Origin: Geomobilibacter sp964431365
Lineage (GTDB): Bacteria; Desulfobacterota; Desulfuromonadia; Geobacterales; DSM-12255
Direction: 5' to 3'
Length of the DNA: 9,706 nucleotides
NCBI GenBank assembly: GCA_964431365.1
Contig: CAYSJJ010000102.1
Location: 1 to 9,706 of the forward strand
Shown here: positions 1-6,514 of the stretch, one piece after another
Numbering within the stretch: the stretch's first letter is position 1
Layout: the number at the start of each line of letters is the position of its first letter
Translations under genes and position numbers: made by a program
Notes under the pieces: model-generated
What the model was told of the DNA's origin: nothing
Database searches by the model: none
What the model saw: only the letters and a program-made list of their open reading frames with translations

Positions 1-2020
1 CAAAGGCTTCGCAATGCCAGCCGATCAGGTTGACCAGGTTCCGGTGCTCCACCATTACCCCTTTGGGGAGACCGGTGGAGCCGGAGGTGTAGATGATGTA
101 GGCCAGGTGCGCCGGGGTGAGACCGCAGAGAGCCGGGTTACTCGCCGGTTCATCGGCCCAGCGCCCGGCATCGGCGTCGAGATCGATGAGGGGAGTCGCA
201 CCGGGAACCGCCGAGGCGATGCGGCTCCGTACCGATGCGGCCACCCGGCCATGGGTCAGCACCACCACCGGGAAGCTGTCCTCGAGCATGTAGCTGAGAC
301 GATCGGCCGGATACGAAGGATCAAGCGGTACGTAGGCGCCGCCAGCCTTGAGGATCGCCAGCAGCCCCACCACCATCTCCAGGCTCCGCTCGACGCAGAT
401 CGCCACCCGGCTGTCCGGTGTGACGCCGCGGCTGCGCAGGAAATGGGCCAGCTTATTTGCACGGCTGTTGAGTTCGAGATAGCTCAGTGCGCGACCGTCA
501 ACGAGAACGGCAAGGGCGTCCGGATGCTCGGCCGCCTGCTGCTGGAAGAGCTCGTGGACGCAGCTGTCGCTCGGATAGAGAGCTTCCGTGGCGTTCCACT
601 TCACCACGACCTGATTCCGTTCTGACTCCGGCATGATGGTCAGTGCTGAAATCCGTTCCTCCGGAGAACGGACAACACCCTTGATCAACGTCTTGAAATG
701 CCCAGCCATCCTTGCCATACGCGATGCGTCAAAGAGGTCGGCGTTGTACTTGAAGACCCCTGATATGGACCCGCCTGACTCGACCATTTCCAGCGTAAGA
801 TCGAATTGCCCCTCCTGCTGGGGGAGGAGATACGGTTCCAGAAGAAGCCCCCCCCAGTCCCAGCTGCCATGTCCGGTCAGGAGCTCGACTACTTCCTTTG
901 ATTGCTGCGGGTTCTGCAGTACGAAGGAAACCTGGAAGATGGGGGACCTGCTGGAATCGCGCTTCAATCGCAGAAGATTCGTCAGGAGTGGGAACGGGTA
1001 TTCCTTGTGTTCAAAAGCNNNNNNNNNNAGATCGACAAAGGAAGGTTCGGCCGACAGGTCGGCACGCAGGGCCAGCATGTTCACGAAGTAGCCGACGACT
1101 CCCGCTACGTCGGGGTTATCCCTGCCCGAGACGGGAGTTCCCACGATGATGTCGTCCTGGGAGGTATAGCGGTGGAGCAGTGCCTGAAAAGCCGACATGA
1201 GGACCACAAACACCGTCATCCCCTGCGTCCGCGCAAGCGCCCTGATCCCGTCCGACAGTTCCGGATCGAGGCTGAACGGATGGGAGACCCCGTTGAACGT
1301 CTGCTGCGGAGGCCGGGGATGATCCGTTGGGAGGTCGAGCACGGAGGCCCCGCTCAACTGGCCCGACCAGTATCGCGCGCATCCTTCCGTGTCAGGACCG
1401 TGGAGGTATTCCGCCTGTTGTTTCACATGATCGGCATAGCAGTAGGGAATCGGAGCGAGCGAGGCTGGCGTGCCCTGTCGTTCTGCGAGATACAGCTGTC
1501 GGAGCTCATCAAGAAGCAGCCACAAGGACCAGCCATCGCCGGCAATATGGTGCAGAGCAAGTTGGAAAATATGAGTCCGTGGCGACGAGGTGAACAAAAC
1601 GGCTCGAAAGATCGGCCCGTTGGTCAGATCAAACGGTCGTTGGGACGATGCAATGACCTGCTGCCGTAATTGGTCGTCGCTCCACTCCGACGCATCGACC
1701 TGTTCGAAGCAGACCTCTTCGAAGCCCAATACTTCCTGCATCGGTACGCCGTCACAGTCGACATAGCGGGTTCGAAGGGATGGATGGCGGGCAATCAGCG
1801 ACTGGAGGGCTCGACGCAGCACGACGCCGGCAACTTCCGAGGAAATACGGGCCGTAAATACGATATGGTACGCAGAACTCGATGGGGCCATCTGGTGCAG
1901 GAACCAAAGGGATTTCTGTCCTTCGGAAAGAGGATAGCGCTCTATCTTTTTCTCCGCCTTCTCCCTTAACAGTGCTTCCAGCAAAGCACGTTTATCCTGA
2001 CTGTTCATCTGAGCCTGCAT
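1..2020 (-). CDS. Non-ribosomal peptide synthetase, first module (C-A...), 3' end beyond window
   Basis: This is the start of a multimodular peptide synthetase; the gene continues past position 1. I translated the minus strand from the ATG at 2020, chosen because GGAGG lies 4 nt upstream (2025-2029); the in-frame ATG at 2008 has no good binding site. A short helical leader (residues 8-25) precedes a condensation domain. It shows YPLSEGQ (29-35), RHPSLRT (78-84), the catalytic HHIAGDG (157-163, second His and Asp intact) and VGYFVNML (309-316). After a ten-N gap following residue 331 come EYPFP, SRSPIFQVSF and QFDLTLEM. The C-A linker carries WNAT (nt about 595-606). The adenylation domain then shows LKAGGAYVPLD (A2) and YTSGSTGLPKG (A3) and is cut before A4, so specificity is unreadable. 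The frame stays open across the gap. Its position 37 nt after the ligase-ACP gene implies that this C domain condenses a fatty acyl group with the first amino acid. The condensation subtype (starter or LCL) is unresolved. Confidence 0.95.
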   Translation of the reverse strand, partial: MQAQMNSQDKRALLEALLREKAEKKIERYPLSEGQKSLWFLHQMAPSSSAYHIVFTARISSEVAGVVLRRALQSLIARHPSLRTRYVDCDGVPMQEVLGFEEVCFEQVDASEWSDDQLRQQVIASSQRPFDLTNGPIFRAVLFTSSPRTHIFQLALHHIAGDGWSLWLLLDELRQLYLAERQGTPASLAPIPYCYADHVKQQAEYLHGPDTEGCARYWSGQLSGASVLDLPTDHPRPPQQTFNGVSHPFSLDPELSDGIRALARTQGMTVFVVLMSAFQALLHRYTSQDDIIVGTPVSGRDNPDVAGVVGYFVNMLALRADLSAEPSFVDXXXXAFEHKEYPFPLLTNLLRLKRDSSRSPIFQVSFVLQNPQQSKEVVELLTGHGSWDWGGLLLEPYLLPQQEGQFDLTLEMVESGGSISGVFKYNADLFDASRMARMAGHFKTLIKGVVRSPEERISALTIMPESERNQVVVKWNATEALYPSDSCVHELFQQQAAEHPDALAVLVDGRALSYLELNSRANKLAHFLRSRGVTPDSRVAICVERSLEMVVGLLAILKAGGAYVPLDPSYPADRLSYMLEDSFPVVVLTHGRVAASVRSRIASAVPGATPLIDLDADAGRWADEPASNPALCGLTPAHLAYIIYTSGSTGLPKGVMVEHRNLVNLIGWHCEAF
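848..855. repeat. 8-base C homopolymer inside the peptide synthetase gene
   Basis: On the coding strand eight G encode part of W-D-W-G-G-L-L in the C-terminal half of the condensation domain. The reading frame is correct on both sides (SFVLQ before, QFDLTLEM after), so the length as given is consistent with a working gene. A one-base change here would truncate the synthetase. Confidence 0.8.
1019..1028. other. Assembly gap (10 N) inside the condensation domain
   Basis: Ten undetermined bases interrupt the synthetase gene. Read on the minus strand, the codons before it end in F-V-D-L and those after it begin A-F-E-H-K-E-Y-P-F-P. Ten N keep the reading frame but allow only about three residues between these blocks, where condensation domains usually have about ten. 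The gap is therefore probably a placeholder shorter than the real sequence, and the gene should not be called broken here. Confidence 0.95.
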
Positions 2021-2024
2021 GAAG

Positions 2025-2029
2025 CCTCC
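2025..2029 (-). promoter_or_regulatory. Ribosome binding site of the peptide synthetase
   Basis: GGAGG on the minus strand, 4 nt before the ATG at 2020. It decides the start: the next in-frame ATG (2008) would be 16 nt away from it, and the closer ATG at about 2030 is out of frame. The 37-nt space between the ligase-ACP stop (2058) and this start holds no terminator-like hairpin, so the two genes are probably co-transcribed. Confidence 0.7.
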
Positions 2030-2057
2030 ATAAATCTCGTTGCTCTAAACTATGACA

Positions 2058-4277
2058 TCATCTGGCGACAGCCATGGACTGCAGCATCGCCTCGACCTCG
2101 GCATCGGATAAGTTGTGAAGATTAGCCAGCACCTGACCTGGATCACTGATTTCGGTCCGCCCCATTAACCCCAGACGTGTGGCCTGCTGCTTCATTGAAA
2201 CCACTGTCGCCGATGCCGTCCGACCTCCGGGATTCCTGTCAAGATGGACCTGCACCGCTGAAGCAAGACCCTGCAACGTCAGCCCCTCCATAACCTCTGC
2301 GAGCGAAACTTTGAACCCTGTTTCGCGGTGGATCTTGTTGGTGAGTTCGATCACCATGAGCGAATCCAGTCCCAGCGTGTTGAGCGGCTGCTGAGCCAGG
2401 GATTCCCCGACTCCCAGTCCGAGTATTCGAGCAATCTCCGCCTGTAGGAACTCGGTAACGAAGGCGGTCAACTCCGCGCCACGCTTCCCCCTGGCCCCCT
2501 CTGCGAAGGAGAGTTCTCCGAGCTGTTCCGTTGACGGATCGAGACGCTGTTGCCATTGGCCAACGACGTCCAGGCTCCCCGACAGGAAGCCGCTTTTGCA
2601 TGCATGACGCTGAATCTTGCCGCTGGATGTCTTGGGAATGCTGGAGGTCTTGAGGAGCAGCACGGCATGTACCGTGAGTTCATGCTGCGCGGAGACGGTG
2701 CGGCGGATGGCCTGGATAACTTCTTCGGCATTCAGGTTCCGCAGTGCGCTTCGCTCCACCTCCTGAGCGATCACCAGCCGTTCTTCTCCCTCGACCTCTA
2801 TGGAGAATGCGGCTCCGCTTACCGCTTTCAGGGCCGGGTGGCTGGATTCCACGCTCTGCTCGATGTCGGCAGGATAATAATTTCGCCCCCTGATGATGAT
2901 GAGGTCTTTGCGGCGGCCGGTTACGTAAAGCTCTCCGTCGAGCATGAATCCCAGGTCGCCGGTGCGCAGAAAGGACCCTTGCCCCCCTTCAGCAAGTTGG
3001 GCCTTGAAAATCCGTTCCGATTCTTCGGGTCGATTCCAGTACCCCTGGGCGACACTCGGTCCCGAGGTCCAGATCTCGCCCACCTCCCCATCCGGGCACG
3101 GTACAAACGCCTGCGGGTCAACGATCAGAACGTGCTGGTCAAACCGCGCAAATCCGCAACCTACCTTCACCTGCGCGGAGGAGGCCTTTCCGGCCGCGTG
3201 CCTTGTGCCGTCGTCGTTCAAGCCGGCCGTCTTTGGCAGGGTCTGTCTCCGGCCGCCGGAAATGAGCAGCGTCGTTTCGGCCATGCCATAGCAGGGATAG
3301 AACGCCTCTTTCCGGAAACCACAGCTGGCAAAGGCGGTGGCAAAACGATCCAGCGTCTCTGCGCGAATCGGCTCGGCTCCGTTGAAAGCGACCTCCCAGC
3401 AGCTCAGGTCCAGGCCGTCCTTTTGCTGCTCGGTTATCCTGTTGATGCAGTGTTCATAGGCAAAGTTGGGACCGCCACTGGTTGTGGCGCGGTACTGCGA
3501 TATCAGCTGCAGCCACATCAACGGCTTCTGGATGAAGGCAACGGGAGAAAAAAGCACTATCGGAAAACCGACAAACAGAGGTTGCAGGATGTTGCCGATC
3601 AGTCCCATATCGTGAAAGAGCGGCAGCCACCCGACCCCCAGCGATCGTGGGGAGGTGCCGAATGCCTCCTGGATCACCGCTTCGTTGTGCAGGATGTTGC
3701 CATGGCTGACCATGACCCCCTTCGGGTTCCCGGAAGAGCCGGAAGTGTACTGTATGAACGCCAGCCTCTCCGAATCGGGAAACGTCTCCCTCCACTCCGC
3801 TTCCCCATCAACCAGCAGATCGGAAGCAATAATCCTGAGTGAACCTGCCTCCCCGTGTGCCGGCATCCGTCGCTCGATGCCGGGAATTTGCGCGGCCGTG
3901 GAAAAGAGCAGACTCGCCTGTACATCTTCGGCCAGGGCGCGCATTCTCTCGGCGTTACGGTTGTCCCGCGGCGGATAGGCGGGAACGGCCACTACCTCGG
4001 CGTAGAGACAACCAAAGAAGGCGGAGATGAAGTCAAGTCCGGGAGGATAGAGCAACAGCGCCCGGTCACCGGGCCTGCAGTCGTCTTGAATGCGCACGGC
4101 TATGCGACGTGCCAGCCTGTCCAGCTCACCATAGGTCAGTGTTTGCCTGGATTCGCCGGTGTCCGACACGAAGATGAAAGCAGTGTCATCGGGAGAGGAT
4201 GCAGCTCTGAAGCGAAGAAGCTCCACTAAGGAGGACCAACGACCTGTTCCTGCGGACTTGGTTTTGATGTCATTCAT
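2058..4277 (-). CDS. Fatty acyl-AMP ligase fused to acyl carrier protein (FAAL-ACP)
   Basis: Loading enzyme that activates a free fatty acid as acyl-AMP and transfers it to a carrier domain, starting a lipopeptide chain. The preferred start is the ATG at 4277 (739 aa), with AAGGA 6 nt upstream; a GTG at 4304 would add nine residues but lacks a site. In ATG numbering the adenylating core has YTSGSSGNPKG (177-187), YGMAETT (330-336), GPSVAQGYW (406-414), RTGDLGF (438-444), GRRKDLIIIRGRNYYP (454-469) and the A10 lysine in SSGKIQR (551-557). GPSVAQGYW, IIIRGRNYYP and the stretch after YGMAETTLLISGG mark the FAAL branch rather than acyl-CoA ligases. A carrier domain follows, with the phosphopantetheine serine in LGLDSL (about 639). 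A tail of about 59 residues ends in LSDAEVEAML, a possible docking segment. It sits just upstream of the synthetase. The chain length of the fatty acid cannot be read. Confidence 0.95.
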   Translation of the reverse strand: MNDIKTKSAGTGRWSSLVELLRFRAASSPDDTAFIFVSDTGESRQTLTYGELDRLARRIAVRIQDDCRPGDRALLLYPPGLDFISAFFGCLYAEVVAVPAYPPRDNRNAERMRALAEDVQASLLFSTAAQIPGIERRMPAHGEAGSLRIIASDLLVDGEAEWRETFPDSERLAFIQYTSGSSGNPKGVMVSHGNILHNEAVIQEAFGTSPRSLGVGWLPLFHDMGLIGNILQPLFVGFPIVLFSPVAFIQKPLMWLQLISQYRATTSGGPNFAYEHCINRITEQQKDGLDLSCWEVAFNGAEPIRAETLDRFATAFASCGFRKEAFYPCYGMAETTLLISGGRRQTLPKTAGLNDDGTRHAAGKASSAQVKVGCGFARFDQHVLIVDPQAFVPCPDGEVGEIWTSGPSVAQGYWNRPEESERIFKAQLAEGGQGSFLRTGDLGFMLDGELYVTGRRKDLIIIRGRNYYPADIEQSVESSHPALKAVSGAAFSIEVEGEERLVIAQEVERSALRNLNAEEVIQAIRRTVSAQHELTVHAVLLLKTSSIPKTSSGKIQRHACKSGFLSGSLDVVGQWQQRLDPSTEQLGELSFAEGARGKRGAELTAFVTEFLQAEIARILGLGVGESLAQQPLNTLGLDSLMVIELTNKIHRETGFKVSLAEVMEGLTLQGLASAVQVHLDRNPGGRTASATVVSMKQQATRLGLMGRTEISDPGQVLANLHNLSDAEVEAMLQSMAVAR

Positions 4278-4283
4278 AAAAGA

Positions 4284-4288
4284 TCCTT
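4284..4288 (-). promoter_or_regulatory. Ribosome binding site of the FAAL-ACP gene
   Basis: AAGGA on the minus strand, part of AAAAAGGA, 6 nt before the ATG at 4277. It favours that ATG over the upstream in-frame GTG at 4304, which lies inside a small hairpin. The hairpin ends about 3 nt before this site and might influence access to it. Confidence 0.7.
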
Positions 4289-4291
4289 TTT

Positions 4292-4305
4292 GGTGCTTTA
4301 GCACC
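4292..4305 (-). promoter_or_regulatory. Small hairpin in the leader of the FAAL-ACP gene
   Basis: Perfect 5-bp inverted repeat, GGTGC and GCACC around a 4-nt loop, just upstream of the AAAAAGGA binding site. On the minus strand it is followed by A residues, not T, so it is not a second intrinsic terminator in that direction. It could protect the 5' end of the transcript or tune translation. Its short stem means it could also be chance. Confidence 0.35.
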
Positions 4306-4329
4306 GGGTAGAACCCAACCGGATGCCGG

Positions 4330-4349
4330 AAAAAGGCCCGACGGGCCTT
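4330..4349 (-). terminator. Intrinsic terminator-like hairpin after the PPTase gene
   Basis: On the minus strand the sequence AAGGCCC-GTC-GGGCCTT forms a 7-bp, mostly GC stem with a 3-nt loop. It is followed by three more T, giving a run of five. The first arm overlaps the TAA stop of the phosphopantetheinyl transferase (4348-4350). The T tract is short, so termination may be partial. It separates the exporter/PPTase operon from the FAAL-NRPS operon, with only about 50 nt left before the FAAL start and no convincing -35/-10 pair in them. Confidence 0.7.
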
Positions 4350-5109
4350 ACTGACACCACTTTTTTTGGCAGAGGCAGTTCAGCGTCTCCGTGGTGATCT
4401 CCCTGTATATGAGCCGTTTATCTCCACCCTGTAGAGCGACCGCGCCGGCATATCCGGGGAGATGATTCAACCTGGTGACCACCCAGGGCTTTGCAGGGCC
4501 CGCTGACAGGGGCAATCTGAACGTGCCGCGTGGCGCCTTGACCATGGGCGACAGGTCGATCTCCCGAAGGCCGCAGGTAATCCCCATTCCCATTCCCTTC
4601 AGAACCGCTTCCTTGCACGTCCAGTAGGTGAAGAAATTATCAACGGCGTCAGCGGGATAACGCTTCAGGACCTCTACCTCCCGGGGCGCGAAGTTCTCTT
4701 CAGCAATTGAATCGACCTGCAAATCCGCCCTGACCTTCTCGATATCGACACCTACCCGCTGGCACGTGTCGATCCCGCACAACAACCGGTTGCCGGAATG
4801 TGAAAGATTGAATTCCAGCGTGGATCCGGCAAGTGACGGTTTCCCGTAAGGGTTGTAGTCGAACCGGATTCGGGAAGGTTTGGTCCCCACGTACCGTCCC
4901 AGCAATAGTCGCAAAAGTCCCCGGGCGGCTATGAACTTCCGCCGATCCCTGTCGAAATGGAAGCGCCTGGCCCGCCCCCGTTCCTCTTCCGAAAGTTCAG
5001 CCTCCAGGGAGGGGACAGCATCCATAATCTGATCGAATTCAGCCCCCCAGATCGTCACCTGATCCGGTTCAAGCTCGTCAAAGGCGTTGCTGCCGGTTAA
5101 CCTGTGCAT
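4348..5109 (-). CDS. Sfp-type 4'-phosphopantetheinyl transferase
   Basis: Transfers the phosphopantetheine arm of coenzyme A to the conserved serine of carrier domains, making the FAAL-fused ACP and the synthetase PCPs active. The ORF is open up to 5205, but I choose the ATG at 5109 (253 aa), since an N-terminal region beginning MHRLTGSN and reaching QVTIWGAEF resembles the family and gives the usual 220-250 aa length. The longer form would overlap the TolC-like gene by 53 nt and carry an atypical leader. The site before 5109 (GGTGG) is only fair. Motifs in this numbering are YGKPSL (88-93), FNLSHSG (100-106), the metal-binding GVDIE (120-124), and WTCKEAVLKGMG (163-174) with its conserved Lys-Glu pair. 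All key residues are present. It lies 43 nt after the outer-membrane channel gene and is probably the last gene of the exporter operon, ending in a hairpin terminator. Confidence 0.93.
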   Translation of the reverse strand: MHRLTGSNAFDELEPDQVTIWGAEFDQIMDAVPSLEAELSEEERGRARRFHFDRDRRKFIAARGLLRLLLGRYVGTKPSRIRFDYNPYGKPSLAGSTLEFNLSHSGNRLLCGIDTCQRVGVDIEKVRADLQVDSIAEENFAPREVEVLKRYPADAVDNFFTYWTCKEAVLKGMGMGITCGLREIDLSPMVKAPRGTFRLPLSAGPAKPWVVTRLNHLPGYAGAVALQGGDKRLIYREITTETLNCLCQKKWCQ

Positions 5110-5152
5110 TCGCCACCACCCGTAAACATCTCGGAACGATTGCCGAAAGGTG

Positions 5153-6514
5153 TCAGTTGATCCGGTTGCTGATTGACAACGACTGTTTGGCCACTGCCGC
5201 ATCAATCTTTGCTATAAGAAACTTGTCAGCAAAATCCTCGTAATTCTTTTCAGCTTCGTTCAGTTCTATTCTGGATATTTTTCCGTTACTATATCGTTCT
5301 TCAGCAAGTTGCTTTTTCATGTCATACAGTTTGAGTCGCTGCTCTGCCATTATTACTTCATTTTGTAACTTATCATTCTCTATGATCATATCTTCATTGC
5401 GAGCATCCAACTGCTTGATAGTCTGCATGACGCGCATGCGTGCAATATCTTTTTCTGAATTGGCTAAAGCTATGCGATCTCTAAGGCCGTCAAAGAGAGT
5501 AAACGAAACATTTACTCCTACTGTATAGTAGTCAGACTTCAACAGTGTGCTTTTGAAGTAATCACTGTCGCGCCCGACCATCTTGTAATTTGCGAAGAGA
5601 TCTATTGTCGGAAGGTAGGCAGCTCTTGACTGTCTCACCCGTGCCTCTGCCGCGACTGCCTCAGATTCGGACTTCAACGTCTCCGGTCGATCAGTCGCTT
5701 CCACTACATCAACCGTGCTGGTCTCGTCAGGATCGTCAAGCAAGGAGACAGTTCCACCGCCTGTCGGCACTAGATCGGCTTGGTACAATCCCAGGCTCTC
5801 TCGGTACTTCGCCAGGCTTCTCGCCTCGTCACGCCGGGCATGATTGACCGCAAGCATGGCTTCCTTAACGGAAACCATCTCGGATTCGACCTCTATCTCG
5901 GAGGTAAGTCCCGAAGATCTCTTGGCCTCAGCAATGAGCAGCAGCCTTGTGGCATGCAGATAGGCACGTTCGGCAAGGCGGGATAGCACCTGAGATTTCC
6001 GCAACGACCAGTAGGCATTCATTACCTCCAACGAAACCCTCGCCTTGGTGGCAGCTTCCTCGTGCTTCAGTGCGGCCTGCTCGGCGAGCGTCTCTTCAAC
6101 GGCAGCAGTATCCCGTCCGCCGGAAAAAAGGTTGTAGGTCAGGTCGAGGCCGGCATGTAGTTCATATGCGGGAACAACCTTCTGCACGCTGACGTGAAAA
6201 TTCTGATCTCCCAGGCGCGCGTCGGCCTCGATACCGGAAAATGTGTCCAGTGAACGGATGTATCTTGAAGTTCCTGATACGGCTATCTGCGGCAAGAAAG
6301 ATCCTTTCGCCACCTTTGTCCGAAACGCTGCACTGACTCTCTGTTTTGATGCGATGACCAGTTCCAGTCGGTTGTGGAGGGCCACATCGACAGCTTCGTC
6401 CAAACGGACCGGAAGATCTTGGCGCCCAGCCGTCTCCCCACTGGCAGGGGAGACCGAACAGACGCCAAGCACCAGGATAACCAGCAGATACTGAAAGGCC
6501 TTTTTTTCACTCAT
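5153..6514 (-). CDS. TolC-family outer membrane efflux protein
   Basis: Outer-membrane channel of a tripartite pump. The chosen start is the ATG at 6514 (453 aa), which overlaps the permease stop by 8 nt (ATGAGTGA); a TTG at 6529 is the only longer option. Residues 1-26 form a Sec signal peptide: charged MSEKK, a hydrophobic core, and a likely cleavage at ASG-E. A cysteine lies in the core, but LGVC is not a good lipobox. The mature part shows the repeated outer-membrane efflux architecture: LDEAVDVALHNRLEL near the N-terminus, LPQIAVSG, a long helical stretch, then a second repeat with YLPTIDLFANY, VGVNVSFTLFDGLRD and a final helix containing ERYSNGKISRIELNEAEKNY. The length is normal for the family. 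The 3' half (about 5220-5460) is only about 38% GC against 55-65% around it. Co-transcription with adaptor, ATPase and permease implies a dedicated channel for the locus product. Confidence 0.92.
   Translation of the reverse strand: MSEKKAFQYLLVILVLGVCSVSPASGETAGRQDLPVRLDEAVDVALHNRLELVIASKQRVSAAFRTKVAKGSFLPQIAVSGTSRYIRSLDTFSGIEADARLGDQNFHVSVQKVVPAYELHAGLDLTYNLFSGGRDTAAVEETLAEQAALKHEEAATKARVSLEVMNAYWSLRKSQVLSRLAERAYLHATRLLLIAEAKRSSGLTSEIEVESEMVSVKEAMLAVNHARRDEARSLAKYRESLGLYQADLVPTGGGTVSLLDDPDETSTVDVVEATDRPETLKSESEAVAAEARVRQSRAAYLPTIDLFANYKMVGRDSDYFKSTLLKSDYYTVGVNVSFTLFDGLRDRIALANSEKDIARMRVMQTIKQLDARNEDMIIENDKLQNEVIMAEQRLKLYDMKKQLAEERYSNGKISRIELNEAEKNYEDFADKFLIAKIDAAVAKQSLSISNRIN

Noticed and set aside
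1019..1028. Frameshift or pseudogene at the N gap
   Set aside because: The minus-strand frame continues correctly on both sides, and the missing residues fit a simple assembly gap.
14..1669. Plus-strand open frames opposite the synthetase (14-625 and 902-1669)
   Set aside because: The minus strand here encodes clear condensation and adenylation motifs; the plus-strand products show no family features and one passes through the N gap.
2550..3842. Long plus-strand open frame (about 430 codons) opposite the FAAL gene
   Set aside because: It is antisense to a gene with a full set of family motifs, has no recognisable domain, and long antisense frames are expected in GC-rich coding DNA.
2058..4277. 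Acyl-CoA synthetase (FadD) instead of an acyl-AMP ligase
   Set aside because: GPSVAQGYW, the IIIRGRNYYP block, the fused carrier domain and the neighbouring synthetase all point to the acyl-AMP ligase branch.
5110..5205. Longer PPTase start overlapping the TolC-like gene
   Set aside because: The added residues do not resemble the family N-terminus and the protein would exceed the normal length; the ATG at 5109 fits better, although its binding site is only fair.
6450..6514. Lipoprotein signal in the TolC-like protein
   Set aside because: The cysteine follows LGV, and valine before the cysteine does not fit a lipobox; a conventional signal peptide with cleavage after ASG is more likely.
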